A DNA stretch of 60,146 bases from an uncultured Bacilli bacterium (GTDB lineage: Bacteria > Bacillota_I > Bacilli_A > RF39 > UBA660): the NCBI GenBank assembly GCA_947631285.1, contig CANRKS010000001.1:1-60146 (forward strand), read 5' to 3'. Below the pieces are notes generated by a model, which saw only the letters and a program-made list of their open reading frames with translations, was not told where the DNA came from and ran no database searches. The position numbers were made by a program, and so were the translations under genes. This document shows, piece after piece, positions 23,108-32,385 of the stretch. The stretch's first letter is position 1. The number at the start of each line of letters is the position of its first letter.

Positions 23108-25294
23108 ATGCAAAAATACAAGAAACTTTTTTCTAAGGAAATGCTTGTTAATTATGTCTTTATTTTTTATATATTATCTCTTTTTTTAGATATGCATTTT
23201 TTCTATAATAGTATCTCCACTTTAATAAGAGTTATTATTATTAGTTTTTTATTTTTAATTATTTTTCTTTTTTATGCTAATAAAAAAGAAAAAAGATTAT
23301 TAATTGCTTATTTTTTAGCTCTTTTACTCTATCTAATTATTCATTTAATAAATGTTAATAATTTTCAAGTTGTAAATATTAAGCCCATTAATAATTTAAA
23401 TGAAATTTTATATTTTGTTAAAATGAGTATGAATGTTTTTCTCATTTTTATTCTTTATAAATTAGAAATGGATAAATCCAAATTTTATAATCTTATCTTT
23501 TTGTCCTCTTTTTTAATTTCTTTTATAATTATTATTACTAATCTTTTTAAAATAGGTTATACATCTTATGATTTTGTAAGACCTCTTTCTAATATTTTTG
23601 ATTGGTTCACTAAGTCAGTATCTTTTTTAACAGCATCTACTAAAGGTTATTTTCATCTTACTAATCAAATTTCGGCGATTTTAATTTTATATTTACCTTT
23701 AATGCTTATTAGTTTAAAAGAGAAGATAACAATGCCTAAAATAATAAATATTATGCTCGTTATTATTTCTTTATTTATGTTAGGAACGAGAGTATCATCT
23801 TATTCACCTTTTATAATTATCGGTATCTCTTTAATTATATATTTTATCATGGCTATTATTTATAAAAACTTTAAAATATCTTATGTTTTGAGTTTAGTCT
23901 TATTTTTTATCTTAAGCTTAAGTTTATATAATGTTTGTCCTCTTTTATCTAGAAATAGCTATTATGAAAGTTTATTTAGTGAAAAAGAAAAAGGAAAAAA
24001 TGAAGAAGAGTTTAAAAGACTAGATAAAGAAAATAAAAAAGAATTAAGTAATGAGGAATTTAAAAAATATTTAGGTTATTTTAATATCGATAGTGATTTT
24101 TATAATAACTATTATCCTTTAGAAAATGATCGGGAATTTTATGAAAATTATTTAACTTTAGGAATAAAAATAAATGATACAAGATTTTTAGAGCGAAAAA
24201 TTATTGAAAGAGTAGAAGAGTTAAATAATAATAAAAATGATATTTTATGGGGTATTGGTTATGATCGGGTTATGCATATTTTTAATATTGAAGCTGATTA
24301 CATCATGCAGTATTATGCTCTAGGCTTAGTTGGGGTCATAATCCTTTTGGGAGTTAATATCTTGTTACTTATTTGGGCAAGCTTTAAATTTTTATTTAAC
24401 TTAAAAAGATATTTTAACTATGAAAATGTAATACTTATATTTAGTGCTCTTTATTTTTTACTAAGTGCTTATTTTACAGGTAATATTTTAAATGCCATCA
24501 GTACGATTATTCCTATTTCTTTTGTTATAGGGTATCTTTTAAGTATTATTTTTAAAAAGAGTAATAAAGAAAGTGATGAGTATTATTTAGGATTTAGAAC
24601 AACGACTAAAAGTAAAGAAGAAGTTTTAAATAAAATTTTTAAAGAAAAAGAGCCCGTTATTATTTATAATATAAATCCTATCATTATTAATAATTTTTTA
24701 AATAATGAACTCATAAAAAAAGAAATAAATAAGGGAAAATATAATATTCCCGATGGAAGTGGAATTGCTTTAGCTTCAATTATGACGAGCAATCATATTA
24801 AAACTAGTATTCCAGGGATTGAACTAATGGAAGATATCGTTTCGCGTAGTCAAAATTTTAAATATTCTATTTATTTATATGGCGCCAAGGAAAAAAGTGT
24901 GAAAAAGACGAAGGAATATTTAGAAGGAAAATATCCATCAGCTAAAATAATTGGTTATCAAAATGGTTATAATAAAAATAAAGATAAAGATATAAAGGAA
25001 ATTTTAAAGTTGAAACCTGATATTTTATTTGTAGCATTAGGTAGTCCAAGGCAAGAAGAGTTTATTATAAATAATAAAGATAAATTTCAAGATATTAAAA
25101 TTATTATGCCAGTTGGCGGATCATTTGATGTCTTAAGTGGCAATTTAAAAAGAGCTCCGAGAATAGTTCAAAAATTAAAAATAGAATGGTTATATCGAAT
25201 GATTAAAGAACCTAAAAGATTTAAAGAATTATTCTCCCTTATAAAATTTGGTTTTCTAGTATTACTCTTTAATTTTTGGTATAATGATAAATAG
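23108..25294 (+). CDS. fusion: Wzy/O-antigen-ligase-like membrane domain + TagA/WecG (GT26) glycosyltransferase
   Basis: 728 residues. About 1-490 is polytopic, with ten or more hydrophobic helices and one large extracytoplasmic charged loop (about 290-385), as in Wzy polymerases and WaaL-type ligases. About 495-728 is a GT26 domain: IPDGSGIALAS (Asp549, the catalytic-type Asp), PGIELMED, FVALGSPRQEEFI, PVGGSFDVLSG and RAPRIVQKLKIEWLYR. TagA adds ManNAc to lipid-linked GlcNAc. It is normally a separate protein of about 240 residues, so the fusion is unusual. It lies between tagO and tagG. Cytoplasmic placement of the GT26 part is expected. Confidence 0.82.
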   Translation: MQKYKKLFSKEMLVNYVFIFYILSLFLDMHFFYNSISTLIRVIIISFLFLIIFLFYANKKEKRLLIAYFLALLLYLIIHLINVNNFQVVNIKPINNLNEILYFVKMSMNVFLIFILYKLEMDKSKFYNLIFLSSFLISFIIIITNLFKIGYTSYDFVRPLSNIFDWFTKSVSFLTASTKGYFHLTNQISAILILYLPLMLISLKEKITMPKIINIMLVIISLFMLGTRVSSYSPFIIIGISLIIYFIMAIIYKNFKISYVLSLVLFFILSLSLYNVCPLLSRNSYYESLFSEKEKGKNEEEFKRLDKENKKELSNEEFKKYLGYFNIDSDFYNNYYPLENDREFYENYLTLGIKINDTRFLERKIIERVEELNNNKNDILWGIGYDRVMHIFNIEADYIMQYYALGLVGVIILLGVNILLLIWASFKFLFNLKRYFNYENVILIFSALYFLLSAYFTGNILNAISTIIPISFVIGYLLSIIFKKSNKESDEYYLGFRTTTKSKEEVLNKIFKEKEPVIIYNINPIIINNFLNNELIKKEINKGKYNIPDGSGIALASIMTSNHIKTSIPGIELMEDIVSRSQNFKYSIYLYGAKEKSVKKTKEYLEGKYPSAKIIGYQNGYNKNKDKDIKEILKLKPDILFVALGSPRQEEFIINNKDKFQDIKIIMPVGGSFDVLSGNLKRAPRIVQKLKIEWLYRMIKEPKRFKELFSLIKFGFLVLLFNFWYNDK

Positions 25295-25308
25295 ATAGGA
25301 AGAAAAAG

Positions 25309-26091
25309 ATGAAGAATATAATTTATAGTATTAAAAAATATAAATTTTTACTTTATGAACTGGTTGCAAGAGATTTTAAAGTTAAATATAAAAGAAGTGT
25401 TTTAGGGGTATTATGGAGTTTACTTTATCCGGTTTTAACGATGACGGTTATGGCTTTAGTTTTCTCTAATATGTTTAGAGTTAGTATGCCTGATGTTAAC
25501 TATTTAGTTTATTTAATGAGTGGGCTTATCATCTTTAACTATTATAGTGAAGCATCTAATTTAGCCATGAGTAGTGTCGTTGGAAACTTTTCTTTAATTA
25601 ATAAAGTATATATTCCGAAATATATTTTTCCCTTATCTAAATGTATTTTTGTTGGCATTAACTTTTTACTTACTTTAATACCTTTATATGCAATTATTTT
25701 GTTAACGGGAACAGGGGTTAATATTCATCATTTACTTTTACCATTTGGTTTTATTTGTTTATTTATGTTTACCGTTGGTATGGGCTTTATCTTAGCTACT
25801 ATATCTGTATTTTTAAGAGATATGTTTTATATCTATGGTGTTATGATTACTTTATGGATGTATGTAACACCGATTATGTATGATTTTGCCATGATACCAG
25901 CTAAATTTCAATTAATATTTAAACTTAATCCCTTATATTGGTATATTTATTTTACACGTGATATTATTTTATATAATCAAGTTCCAAATTTAAATGTTTG
26001 GATATATTGCTTAGGTTCTTCTTTACTATTCTTATTTATAGGAATGTTTATCTTTAAGAAGTATCAAGATAAATTTATTTATTATGTGTGA
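25309..26091 (+). CDS. tagG: teichoic acid/polysaccharide ABC exporter, permease
   Basis: 260 residues, ABC-2 type permease with about six membrane helices. Typical segments: RDFKVKYKRSVLGVLWSLLYP near the start, LMSGLIIFNYYSEA, INKVYIPKYIFPLSK and the C-terminal LNPLYWYIYFTRDIIL. TagG/Wzm proteins move lipid-linked glycan across the membrane with an ATPase. AGGAAG precedes the ATG. The stop is 8 nt ahead of the chosen start of the ATPase gene, so the two are coupled. Confidence 0.92.
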   Translation: MKNIIYSIKKYKFLLYELVARDFKVKYKRSVLGVLWSLLYPVLTMTVMALVFSNMFRVSMPDVNYLVYLMSGLIIFNYYSEASNLAMSSVVGNFSLINKVYIPKYIFPLSKCIFVGINFLLTLIPLYAIILLTGTGVNIHHLLLPFGFICLFMFTVGMGFILATISVFLRDMFYIYGVMITLWMYVTPIMYDFAMIPAKFQLIFKLNPLYWYIYFTRDIILYNQVPNLNVWIYCLGSSLLFLFIGMFIFKKYQDKFIYYV

Positions 26092-26098
26092 GGTTATT

Positions 26099-26869
26099 AT
26101 GGATAAAGATATAATGATAAAAGTTAAGGATGTTTCAATGCGTTTTAATTTAGGTATTGATAAAGGCTTTTCGCTTAAGCAGGGTTTTGTTAATTTATTA
26201 GATCCTAAAATGCGCAAAAAACATAAAGAAGAAAAAAAGAAAAATGATTTTTGGGCCTTAAAAGATGTTAATTTTAATGTGCAAAAGGGAGAAGTAGTAG
26301 GATTCATTGGGAGTAATGGCGCTGGGAAATCAACTCTTTTAAAAGTAGTGGCGGGAGTTATGAAACCCACAAAGGGAAAAGTAGAAGCCTATGGTACAAT
26401 TTGTCCCATGATTGAACTAGGGGCTGGTTTTGATATGGATTTAACAGCCAGGGAAAATATTTATTTAAATGGGGCGGTAATGGGTTATTCCAAACAATTT
26501 TTAGATGAAAAATTTAATGAAATTGTTGAATTTTCTGAGTTAAAAGATTTCCTTGATGTTCCAGTTAAAAACTTTTCATCAGGAATGATTGCTCGTCTCG
26601 CTTTTAGTGTCGCAACCCTCGTCGAGCCAGAAATTTTAATCGTGGATGAAATCTTATCTGTTGGTGATTTGGCTTTTCAAGCTAAAAGTGAAGCTAAAAT
26701 GTTAAATATGATCACGGGTGGAACAACGGTTTTATATGTGTCCCATTCGCTTGAATCAATTAGAAAATTATGTGATAAAGTAATATGGATAGAACATGGT
26801 GTTATTAAAGCTATTGGGGGAAAAGAAGTGTGTGATAAATACGCGGAATATATAAATAAAAACATTTAG
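26099..26869 (+). CDS. tagH: teichoic acid/polysaccharide ABC exporter, ATPase
   Basis: 256 residues. ATPase of the TagGH/Wzm-Wzt exporter. Walker A GSNGAGKST, the Q-loop region around MIELGAGFDMDLTARENI typical of polysaccharide exporters, signature NFSSGM, Walker B ILIVDEIL, and the switch His in VSHSLES. It lacks the C-terminal carbohydrate-binding domain found in some Wzt proteins, so export is not expected to depend on a terminal cap bound by this protein. I take the ATG at 26099 (MDKDIM) with TGAGG five bases away over the ATG at 26084. Confidence 0.93.
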   Translation: MDKDIMIKVKDVSMRFNLGIDKGFSLKQGFVNLLDPKMRKKHKEEKKKNDFWALKDVNFNVQKGEVVGFIGSNGAGKSTLLKVVAGVMKPTKGKVEAYGTICPMIELGAGFDMDLTARENIYLNGAVMGYSKQFLDEKFNEIVEFSELKDFLDVPVKNFSSGMIARLAFSVATLVEPEILIVDEILSVGDLAFQAKSEAKMLNMITGGTTVLYVSHSLESIRKLCDKVIWIEHGVIKAIGGKEVCDKYAEYINKNI

Positions 26870-26890
26870 CAAAATTTATGAGGTGGAGTT

Positions 26891-27928
26891 ATGCAAAAAA
26901 TATTAACAATTTTAATTCCTGTTTATAATACAGAAAAATATATTAAAAGATGTCTAGATAGTGTTTTATTGAAAGATGTTTTAGAGCAAATAGAAATTTT
27001 AGTTGTAAGTGATGGGAGTGGTGATTCTTCCGTTTCTATTATAAAAGAATATCAACAAAAATATAAAAGGACACTTAGATTAATTGAAAAAGATAATGGG
27101 GGACATGGCTCTACAATAAACGTTGGCATAAAGGAAGCTAAAGGTAAATATTTCAAAGTATTAGATAGTGATGATTGGTTTAATTGTAACGATTTTAAAA
27201 AATTTGTTGAGCGCCTTTCTCAAGAAGATGCTGATTTAGTTGTAACTAACTATAGACAAGAGCACGTCTATAATGAAAAATCAATTTTAAATGAATACAA
27301 TGGATTAGAAGAAGGGAAACTTTATAATTTTGATTCCGTTGATTTAAAGAAGTTAAAAGGTGAATATTTTGTTATGGCAACATCAACATATAAATTAGAA
27401 GTTTTAAAGAAATCTAATTTACATTTATTAGAGAAAACCTTTTATGTTGATATGCAATATAATATTGAACCCATTATTAATGTTAAAAATTTTATTTATT
27501 ATAACTTAGATATATATAGATATTATATAGGTCGTCCAGAACAGAGTGTTAATGTAGCCTCATTTGTCAAGAATCAAGATTCTCATAAAAGAGTAGTTAA
27601 ATATTTAATTGCATATTATAACAAGCATCAAGAAGAATATTCTAAAGTAAAAAAAGAATATATTGAAACTATTTTAATATATATGTTAAATACTCATTAT
27701 ACAATATACTGTGAATATGAAACAAACTATTGTAATGCTTATCAAGAAATTAAAGAATTTGATAAATATTTAAAAAATGAATCGCAATTTTTATATGAAA
27801 AGTTAAATGCATTTGGATATATTAGGTATTATCGCAAAAACAAGTTTATTTTTATAAGATATTTTAATAAACTATACAAAAAAATATATACTTTATTTGT
27901 AAAAATCAAAAGAAAATTAGGAGTATAA
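26891..27928 (+). CDS. family 2 glycosyltransferase
   Basis: 345 residues. GT-A fold domain at the N-terminus (LTILIPVYNTEKYIKRCLDSVL, VSDGSGDSS, DNGGHGSTINVGIKEAKG and DSDDW as the DxD metal motif). The C-terminal half is helical and Tyr/Lys-rich with a basic end (RKLGV after several Lys). It should add a sugar from a nucleotide donor to the lipid-linked glycan at the inner membrane face. The same GGHGSTIN block occurs in the C-terminal half of the 898-residue protein at 32386, so the two are paralogous. GAGGTGG precedes the ATG. Confidence 0.88.
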   Translation: MQKILTILIPVYNTEKYIKRCLDSVLLKDVLEQIEILVVSDGSGDSSVSIIKEYQQKYKRTLRLIEKDNGGHGSTINVGIKEAKGKYFKVLDSDDWFNCNDFKKFVERLSQEDADLVVTNYRQEHVYNEKSILNEYNGLEEGKLYNFDSVDLKKLKGEYFVMATSTYKLEVLKKSNLHLLEKTFYVDMQYNIEPIINVKNFIYYNLDIYRYYIGRPEQSVNVASFVKNQDSHKRVVKYLIAYYNKHQEEYSKVKKEYIETILIYMLNTHYTIYCEYETNYCNAYQEIKEFDKYLKNESQFLYEKLNAFGYIRYYRKNKFIFIRYFNKLYKKIYTLFVKIKRKLGV

Positions 27929-27932
27929 AATT

Positions 27933-29213
27933 ATGAAAAGAATATTAGTAATTAGTTGGTATTTTCCACCCATTAATTCATCAGAAGGATTAGTAACTTA
28001 TAAATTGTTAAATAATTCCAAATATGAATATGATGTCTTTATGCAAAACAATAATGAATTATGGTCTTATGGTAAAGATGAAGCTCTAAATATAAATAAA
28101 AATATAAATAAAATTATATCAAAAGCTAAAGAAATAAATGATTTTTATAATGATGCCATTAATTATTTTAAAATTAATCAAGACAAATATGATATAGTTA
28201 TGACTCGTTCTATGCCAGAAGTTTCTCATAAAATAGGTTTGGAAATCAAAAAAATTAAAAAAGATATTATTTGGTTAGCCTCTTTTGGTGATCCAATTGC
28301 CAACAATCCATTTTCTATAAAAAATTTGCAAATTGAAAATCCTTATAAAGCAAGGTTATCTAATTTTTTATCTCTAAAAAGATTTTTAAAATCATTGATT
28401 CATCAAAGAAGATGTCGAATTAGTTATAAATTATTAATAAAAAATAATAATAAGTTACAAGAGAAAATTTTGAATAAATGTGATTACTTTATATGTAATA
28501 ATACTTATGAAAAAGATTATATGTTAAAAGATTATAGTAATAAAGAAAATCTAAATAAAAAAGCCATAATAATACCTCATAGTTTCGATGAAAGTATGTA
28601 TACTAAAGGAAAGAAAGAAACATCTAAAAAAATAATTTTTAATTATATTGGTCATTTAGATGATATAAGAACGCCCCATTTGTTATTAGAGGCCATAAAA
28701 AAATTAGCTGATAATGATCCTAATTTAAAAAACAAAATGGAATTAAATTTTTATGGTAATGTAAGTGATAAAGAAAAATTATATATTATAGATAATGATT
28801 TACTGGAAATAGTTAAATTTAAAAAAAATGTTAGTTATTTAAAGAGTTTAGAAATAATGAAACAAACTGATTGGTTAGTTCATATTGATGCTAATTTAGC
28901 AGATATTATTTCGGAAAATATTTTCTTCGCGGCTAAGTTAGTGGATTATATGGGATCTAAATCAAAAATATTGGCTATTACAATGTTAAATGGTATTAGT
29001 GCGGATATTTTAAAAAATTATAATGCTTTATGTGTAGAACATAGTTGTGAAGAAATATATAATTATTTATTTTTAATTTTGGATGAAAATTATTCTAAAG
29101 AGCCTAATACAGAATATGCTTCTAAATATTCAGCGCCGAATGTTGCCGCTGATTTTGATAAAAAAATTAGTAAAATAATAAAAGAAAGAATGGTGAATTA
29201 TGATAAAAGTTAA
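27933..29213 (+). CDS. GT4-like glycosyltransferase
   Basis: 426 residues, GT-B type plan. The N-terminal half begins ILVISWYFPPINSSEG, a common opening in GT4 enzymes, and the C-terminal half has FNYIGHLDDIRTPHLLLEAI and LNFYGNVSD, the usual nucleotide-sugar-binding Rossmann part. The EX7E motif is not obvious, so donor and activity are unsure. It starts 4 nt after the previous gene and overlaps the next by 14 nt, so it belongs to the same operon. Confidence 0.75.
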   Translation: MKRILVISWYFPPINSSEGLVTYKLLNNSKYEYDVFMQNNNELWSYGKDEALNINKNINKIISKAKEINDFYNDAINYFKINQDKYDIVMTRSMPEVSHKIGLEIKKIKKDIIWLASFGDPIANNPFSIKNLQIENPYKARLSNFLSLKRFLKSLIHQRRCRISYKLLIKNNNKLQEKILNKCDYFICNNTYEKDYMLKDYSNKENLNKKAIIIPHSFDESMYTKGKKETSKKIIFNYIGHLDDIRTPHLLLEAIKKLADNDPNLKNKMELNFYGNVSDKEKLYIIDNDLLEIVKFKKNVSYLKSLEIMKQTDWLVHIDANLADIISENIFFAAKLVDYMGSKSKILAITMLNGISADILKNYNALCVEHSCEEIYNYLFLILDENYSKEPNTEYASKYSAPNVAADFDKKISKIIKERMVNYDKS

Positions 29214-30465
29214 AAATCTCATAATTGGAGCTGGTATATCAGGTTTAACATATGCCAATTATATCAATGACGATTATTTAATTATTGAAAAAGAAGATAG
29301 TGCCGGTGGTTATTGTAAAACTATTATAGAAGGAGATTATATTTGGGATTATGCTGGTCATTTTTTTCATTTCAAAGAAGAAGAGTTTAAGAAAAAATTT
29401 ATTGATAGCTTAGATGCATCACAATATGTTACTAAAGATAAAAAAACTTATATTTATTACAACAATTCATTAATTGATTATCCTTTTCAAATGAATATTC
29501 ATGAACTGCCAAAAGAAGAATTTATTGCTTGTTTATATGATTTATTTAATAAAAAAGAGAAGGAAAAATATGATAATTTCCTTGATATGTTATATGGCAA
29601 ATTTGGTGCTTCTATCGTAGAAAAATTCTTAAAGCCATACAATGAAAAATTATATGCCTGTGATTTAAAAAAATTAGATGTTGACGCTATGGGAAGATTT
29701 TTTCCTTATGCGGATTTAAAAGCAATTATTGAAAATATGAAAAATGGTTCATCTAAATCTTATAATGATACCTTTTTGTATCCTAAAAAAGGTGCTCAAG
29801 TAATAATTGATATACTACTGACTAAGATTCCTAAAGAAAAAATAAAATTAAATGCTTTTGTTAAAAGCATTGATTTAAAGAATAAAACTGTTGTTTTAAA
29901 TGATGGAGAAAAAATAGAATATGAAAGATTAATAAATACTATTCCTTTTAATCAATTTTTAAAGTTAACAAATAATAAAGAATATAGTGATTTAAGTGAT
30001 AAACTTACTTATAATCAAGTTTTGGTATTTAATTTAGGATTTGATAAAAAGTCTAGTTTTAATAAAGAAAGCTGGATTTATTTTCCTGATAAGGACATCA
30101 ATTTTTATCGAGTAGGTTTTTATGATAATATTTTAAATGGTGAAAAACTTAGTATGTACATAGAAATTGGTTATGCTAAAGATTATCAAATTACTAAAGA
30201 AGAAATAAAAAGACAATTAGATTTAACACTAAGCAATTTAAAAAAGGTTGGTATAACTGATGATAGTTTTAATTTAAAAGCTGAAATGAGTATTGTTATG
30301 AATCCGGCTTATGTTCATATTGATACTAAAAATAATTTAAAAATAAAAGAGATTATGGCTATTTTAGCTCAAAATAATGTTTATAGTATTGGTAGATATG
30401 GTGGTTGGACTTATTGTTCGATGGAAGACTGTATGTTAGAAGCTAAAAATTTAGCTCAAAAATAA
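29200..30465 (+). CDS. FAD-dependent oxidoreductase (UDP-galactopyranose mutase/amine-oxidase-like)
   Basis: 421 residues. The N-terminal Rossmann motif GAGISGL with DYLIIEKEDSAGGYCKT binds FAD. GHFFHF and the C-terminal YSIGRYGGWTYCSMEDC are typical of the NAD(P)-binding/FAD amine-oxidase-like group found in polysaccharide loci, which includes UDP-galactopyranose mutase. The substrate is not evident. A sugar-nucleotide or lipid-linked sugar rearrangement is plausible. A second member of the superfamily lies at 35105. The start overlaps the upstream gene by 14 nt and uses GGTGA. Confidence 0.75.
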   Translation: MIKVKNLIIGAGISGLTYANYINDDYLIIEKEDSAGGYCKTIIEGDYIWDYAGHFFHFKEEEFKKKFIDSLDASQYVTKDKKTYIYYNNSLIDYPFQMNIHELPKEEFIACLYDLFNKKEKEKYDNFLDMLYGKFGASIVEKFLKPYNEKLYACDLKKLDVDAMGRFFPYADLKAIIENMKNGSSKSYNDTFLYPKKGAQVIIDILLTKIPKEKIKLNAFVKSIDLKNKTVVLNDGEKIEYERLINTIPFNQFLKLTNNKEYSDLSDKLTYNQVLVFNLGFDKKSSFNKESWIYFPDKDINFYRVGFYDNILNGEKLSMYIEIGYAKDYQITKEEIKRQLDLTLSNLKKVGITDDSFNLKAEMSIVMNPAYVHIDTKNNLKIKEIMAILAQNNVYSIGRYGGWTYCSMEDCMLEAKNLAQK

Positions 30466-30478
30466 AGAAAGGATTAAA

Positions 30479-32269
30479 ATGAAACTTGATATAAAGAAAA
30501 TATTACTAGTAATTTATAGCTTTTTAGCAGTTTTAGGATTACAGTTCTTTATAAGAATTAGTACAAATGGATATACAGAATTTATATTTATTTTTGTCTT
30601 GGCATTATATTGTTATTACTTAAGTAAGCAAAATTATGATAAATCTCAAAAACGACTTTATATTTTTAGTGGAATTATTACTTTAATTTTAGCGATATTT
30701 TTGATTATTGGTAAAATGTTAGATTTGTACTCAACACTGTTTTATACCCTTGGGACTTTTTTAAAAATTATTCTTTTAAGTTTATTTTTGTTTCCTTTAA
30801 TTGTAAAATTTATAAGAATAGTGGAAAAGTTTAACTATTCCAAAATTAAAGCTCCTTTTAAAAATAAAAAATTCTTAAATTTAAAAATATTTATCGCTTT
30901 ATTAATTACTTCAATTATTATTTATTTAGCGATGTATCCTGGCATTTTTGGCTATGATGCAGGCTATCAAATTTATGAATTTATGTTTAAAGATGTACCC
31001 ATTGGTAATCGTTTTTCACCACTTTTATCATATGTTATGTATACATGTGTTATGCTGGGGAAAAATTTATTTAATTCTTATGAAATGGGTTTTGGATTTT
31101 TTATTTTAGGCCAAATTTTGTTTTTAGACCTTGTTTGTAGTTATTTGCTAACTTACATTTATAAAAAGACCGAAAATAAATATTTAACTTTAATTTTAAC
31201 CTTTTTCTTTATGTTTTTTCCACCCCATTTAATAATGCAAATTTCTTCTAATCCTGATGCTCCCTTTACTGGTTTCATGCTTTTATTTTTAATAAAGTTA
31301 ATGCAAATAGTAAATGATAAAGAAGATAAATTAATAAATTATTTTGTTTTAGGTATATCTTTATTTATGGCCTTTTTAATGAGAAATAATGGAATATATG
31401 TTATGGTATTTTTAATCCCTTGTCTTTTAATTTTCTTCTTTAAGTATAAAAAATTAATTTTAACTCTTTTTGTAAGTCTTGTTTTATACTGTGGTTATTC
31501 CTATATGCTTCCATCATTGGGAGTTGAAAAAGAAAATCTTATTAGAGAAATGTTAGGAATTCCTTCTCAACAAATAGCTAGAGCAGTTTTATATAATGAG
31601 GCATCTTTAAATACAAAAGATTTAGACAAGGTAAATAAGTTTTATCCTAATTATAATTTCTCTGATTATAATTATCGTTTATCAATTTCTGATCCCATAA
31701 GAGGTCAAATTGATGCTGTTTATACTAAAGAACATTTTATTGATTATTTAAAAATGTATTTAACCATTGGTCTAAAGGCTCCGCAAGAATATATTGATGC
31801 TTTTTTACTTAACACATTAGGCATTTGGTATCCTGACAAATTTTATAATGATTCAAGAATGTATCATCCATATTTAGAACTTGATATGTTAGATTCAAAA
31901 ATTTATAATGAAAGATATATTGTAATAGAAAGAAATTCTCAAATTCCTTTTGTTAAAGATTTAATATATAAAGTAATGGATGATGGCGGTTGGCAAAAAA
32001 AGATTAGTGGGGTAGGAATTTTAAGTTTATTTAATTTTGGCTTTTATTTTCTAATGTTGTTGTTTATTTTAATGTATTCATTTTATAAAAAGAATAAAAT
32101 GGTTATTTTGCCTTTAATATTTATGATTGGTTATACTTTAACCATTGTAGTTTCACCAGCAATACTATTTAGATATGTATATCCCGTTGTAATATCTAGT
32201 CCTTTATTTATAATAATGATTTTAGAATTAAATAAAAATAATAATAGAAATAAAGAAAAGAATGAATAA
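30479..32269 (+). CDS. polytopic membrane protein, GT-C/DUF6020-like
   Basis: 596 residues with about 12 membrane helices. A first extracytoplasmic loop carries YPGIFGYDAGYQIYEF (about 157-172), whose Asp is placed like the catalytic Asp of GT-C enzymes and DUF6020 proteins. A second motif SSNPDAPFTGF and a long extracytoplasmic segment (about 345-500) follow. Such proteins use polyprenyl-phosphate sugars to decorate glycans outside the membrane. The assignment rests on topology and the loop motif. AAAGGATT precedes the start. A large hairpin follows the stop. Confidence 0.65.
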   Translation: MKLDIKKILLVIYSFLAVLGLQFFIRISTNGYTEFIFIFVLALYCYYLSKQNYDKSQKRLYIFSGIITLILAIFLIIGKMLDLYSTLFYTLGTFLKIILLSLFLFPLIVKFIRIVEKFNYSKIKAPFKNKKFLNLKIFIALLITSIIIYLAMYPGIFGYDAGYQIYEFMFKDVPIGNRFSPLLSYVMYTCVMLGKNLFNSYEMGFGFFILGQILFLDLVCSYLLTYIYKKTENKYLTLILTFFFMFFPPHLIMQISSNPDAPFTGFMLLFLIKLMQIVNDKEDKLINYFVLGISLFMAFLMRNNGIYVMVFLIPCLLIFFFKYKKLILTLFVSLVLYCGYSYMLPSLGVEKENLIREMLGIPSQQIARAVLYNEASLNTKDLDKVNKFYPNYNFSDYNYRLSISDPIRGQIDAVYTKEHFIDYLKMYLTIGLKAPQEYIDAFLLNTLGIWYPDKFYNDSRMYHPYLELDMLDSKIYNERYIVIERNSQIPFVKDLIYKVMDDGGWQKKISGVGILSLFNFGFYFLMLLFILMYSFYKKNKMVILPLIFMIGYTLTIVVSPAILFRYVYPVVISSPLFIIMILELNKNNNRNKEKNE

Positions 32270-32302
32270 ATATCTTTTGAAAAACGTTTTTTCAAAAGAT
32301 AT
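32270..32302 (+). terminator. large perfect hairpin, terminator or processing site
   Basis: ATATCTTTTGAAAAA pairs perfectly with TTTTTCAAAAGATAT around a CGT loop. A T-run is inside the 3' arm, but no clean T-run follows the stem, so termination is likely but not certain. Confidence 0.6.
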
Positions 32303-32311
32303 GGGTATTTC

Positions 32312-32341
32312 TTGCTTTTCTAAAGAGATATAGGTTATAAT
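32312..32341 (+). promoter_or_regulatory. promoter within the glycan locus
   Basis: TTGCTT (32312-32317), 18 bp spacer, TATAAT (32336-32341). It restarts transcription after the big hairpin. The ribosome binding site AAGGAG is at 32372-32377. Confidence 0.6.
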
Positions 32342-32385
32342 CTAATTAGTTAGTAGATTAATTTAATAATTAAGGAGTATAAATA

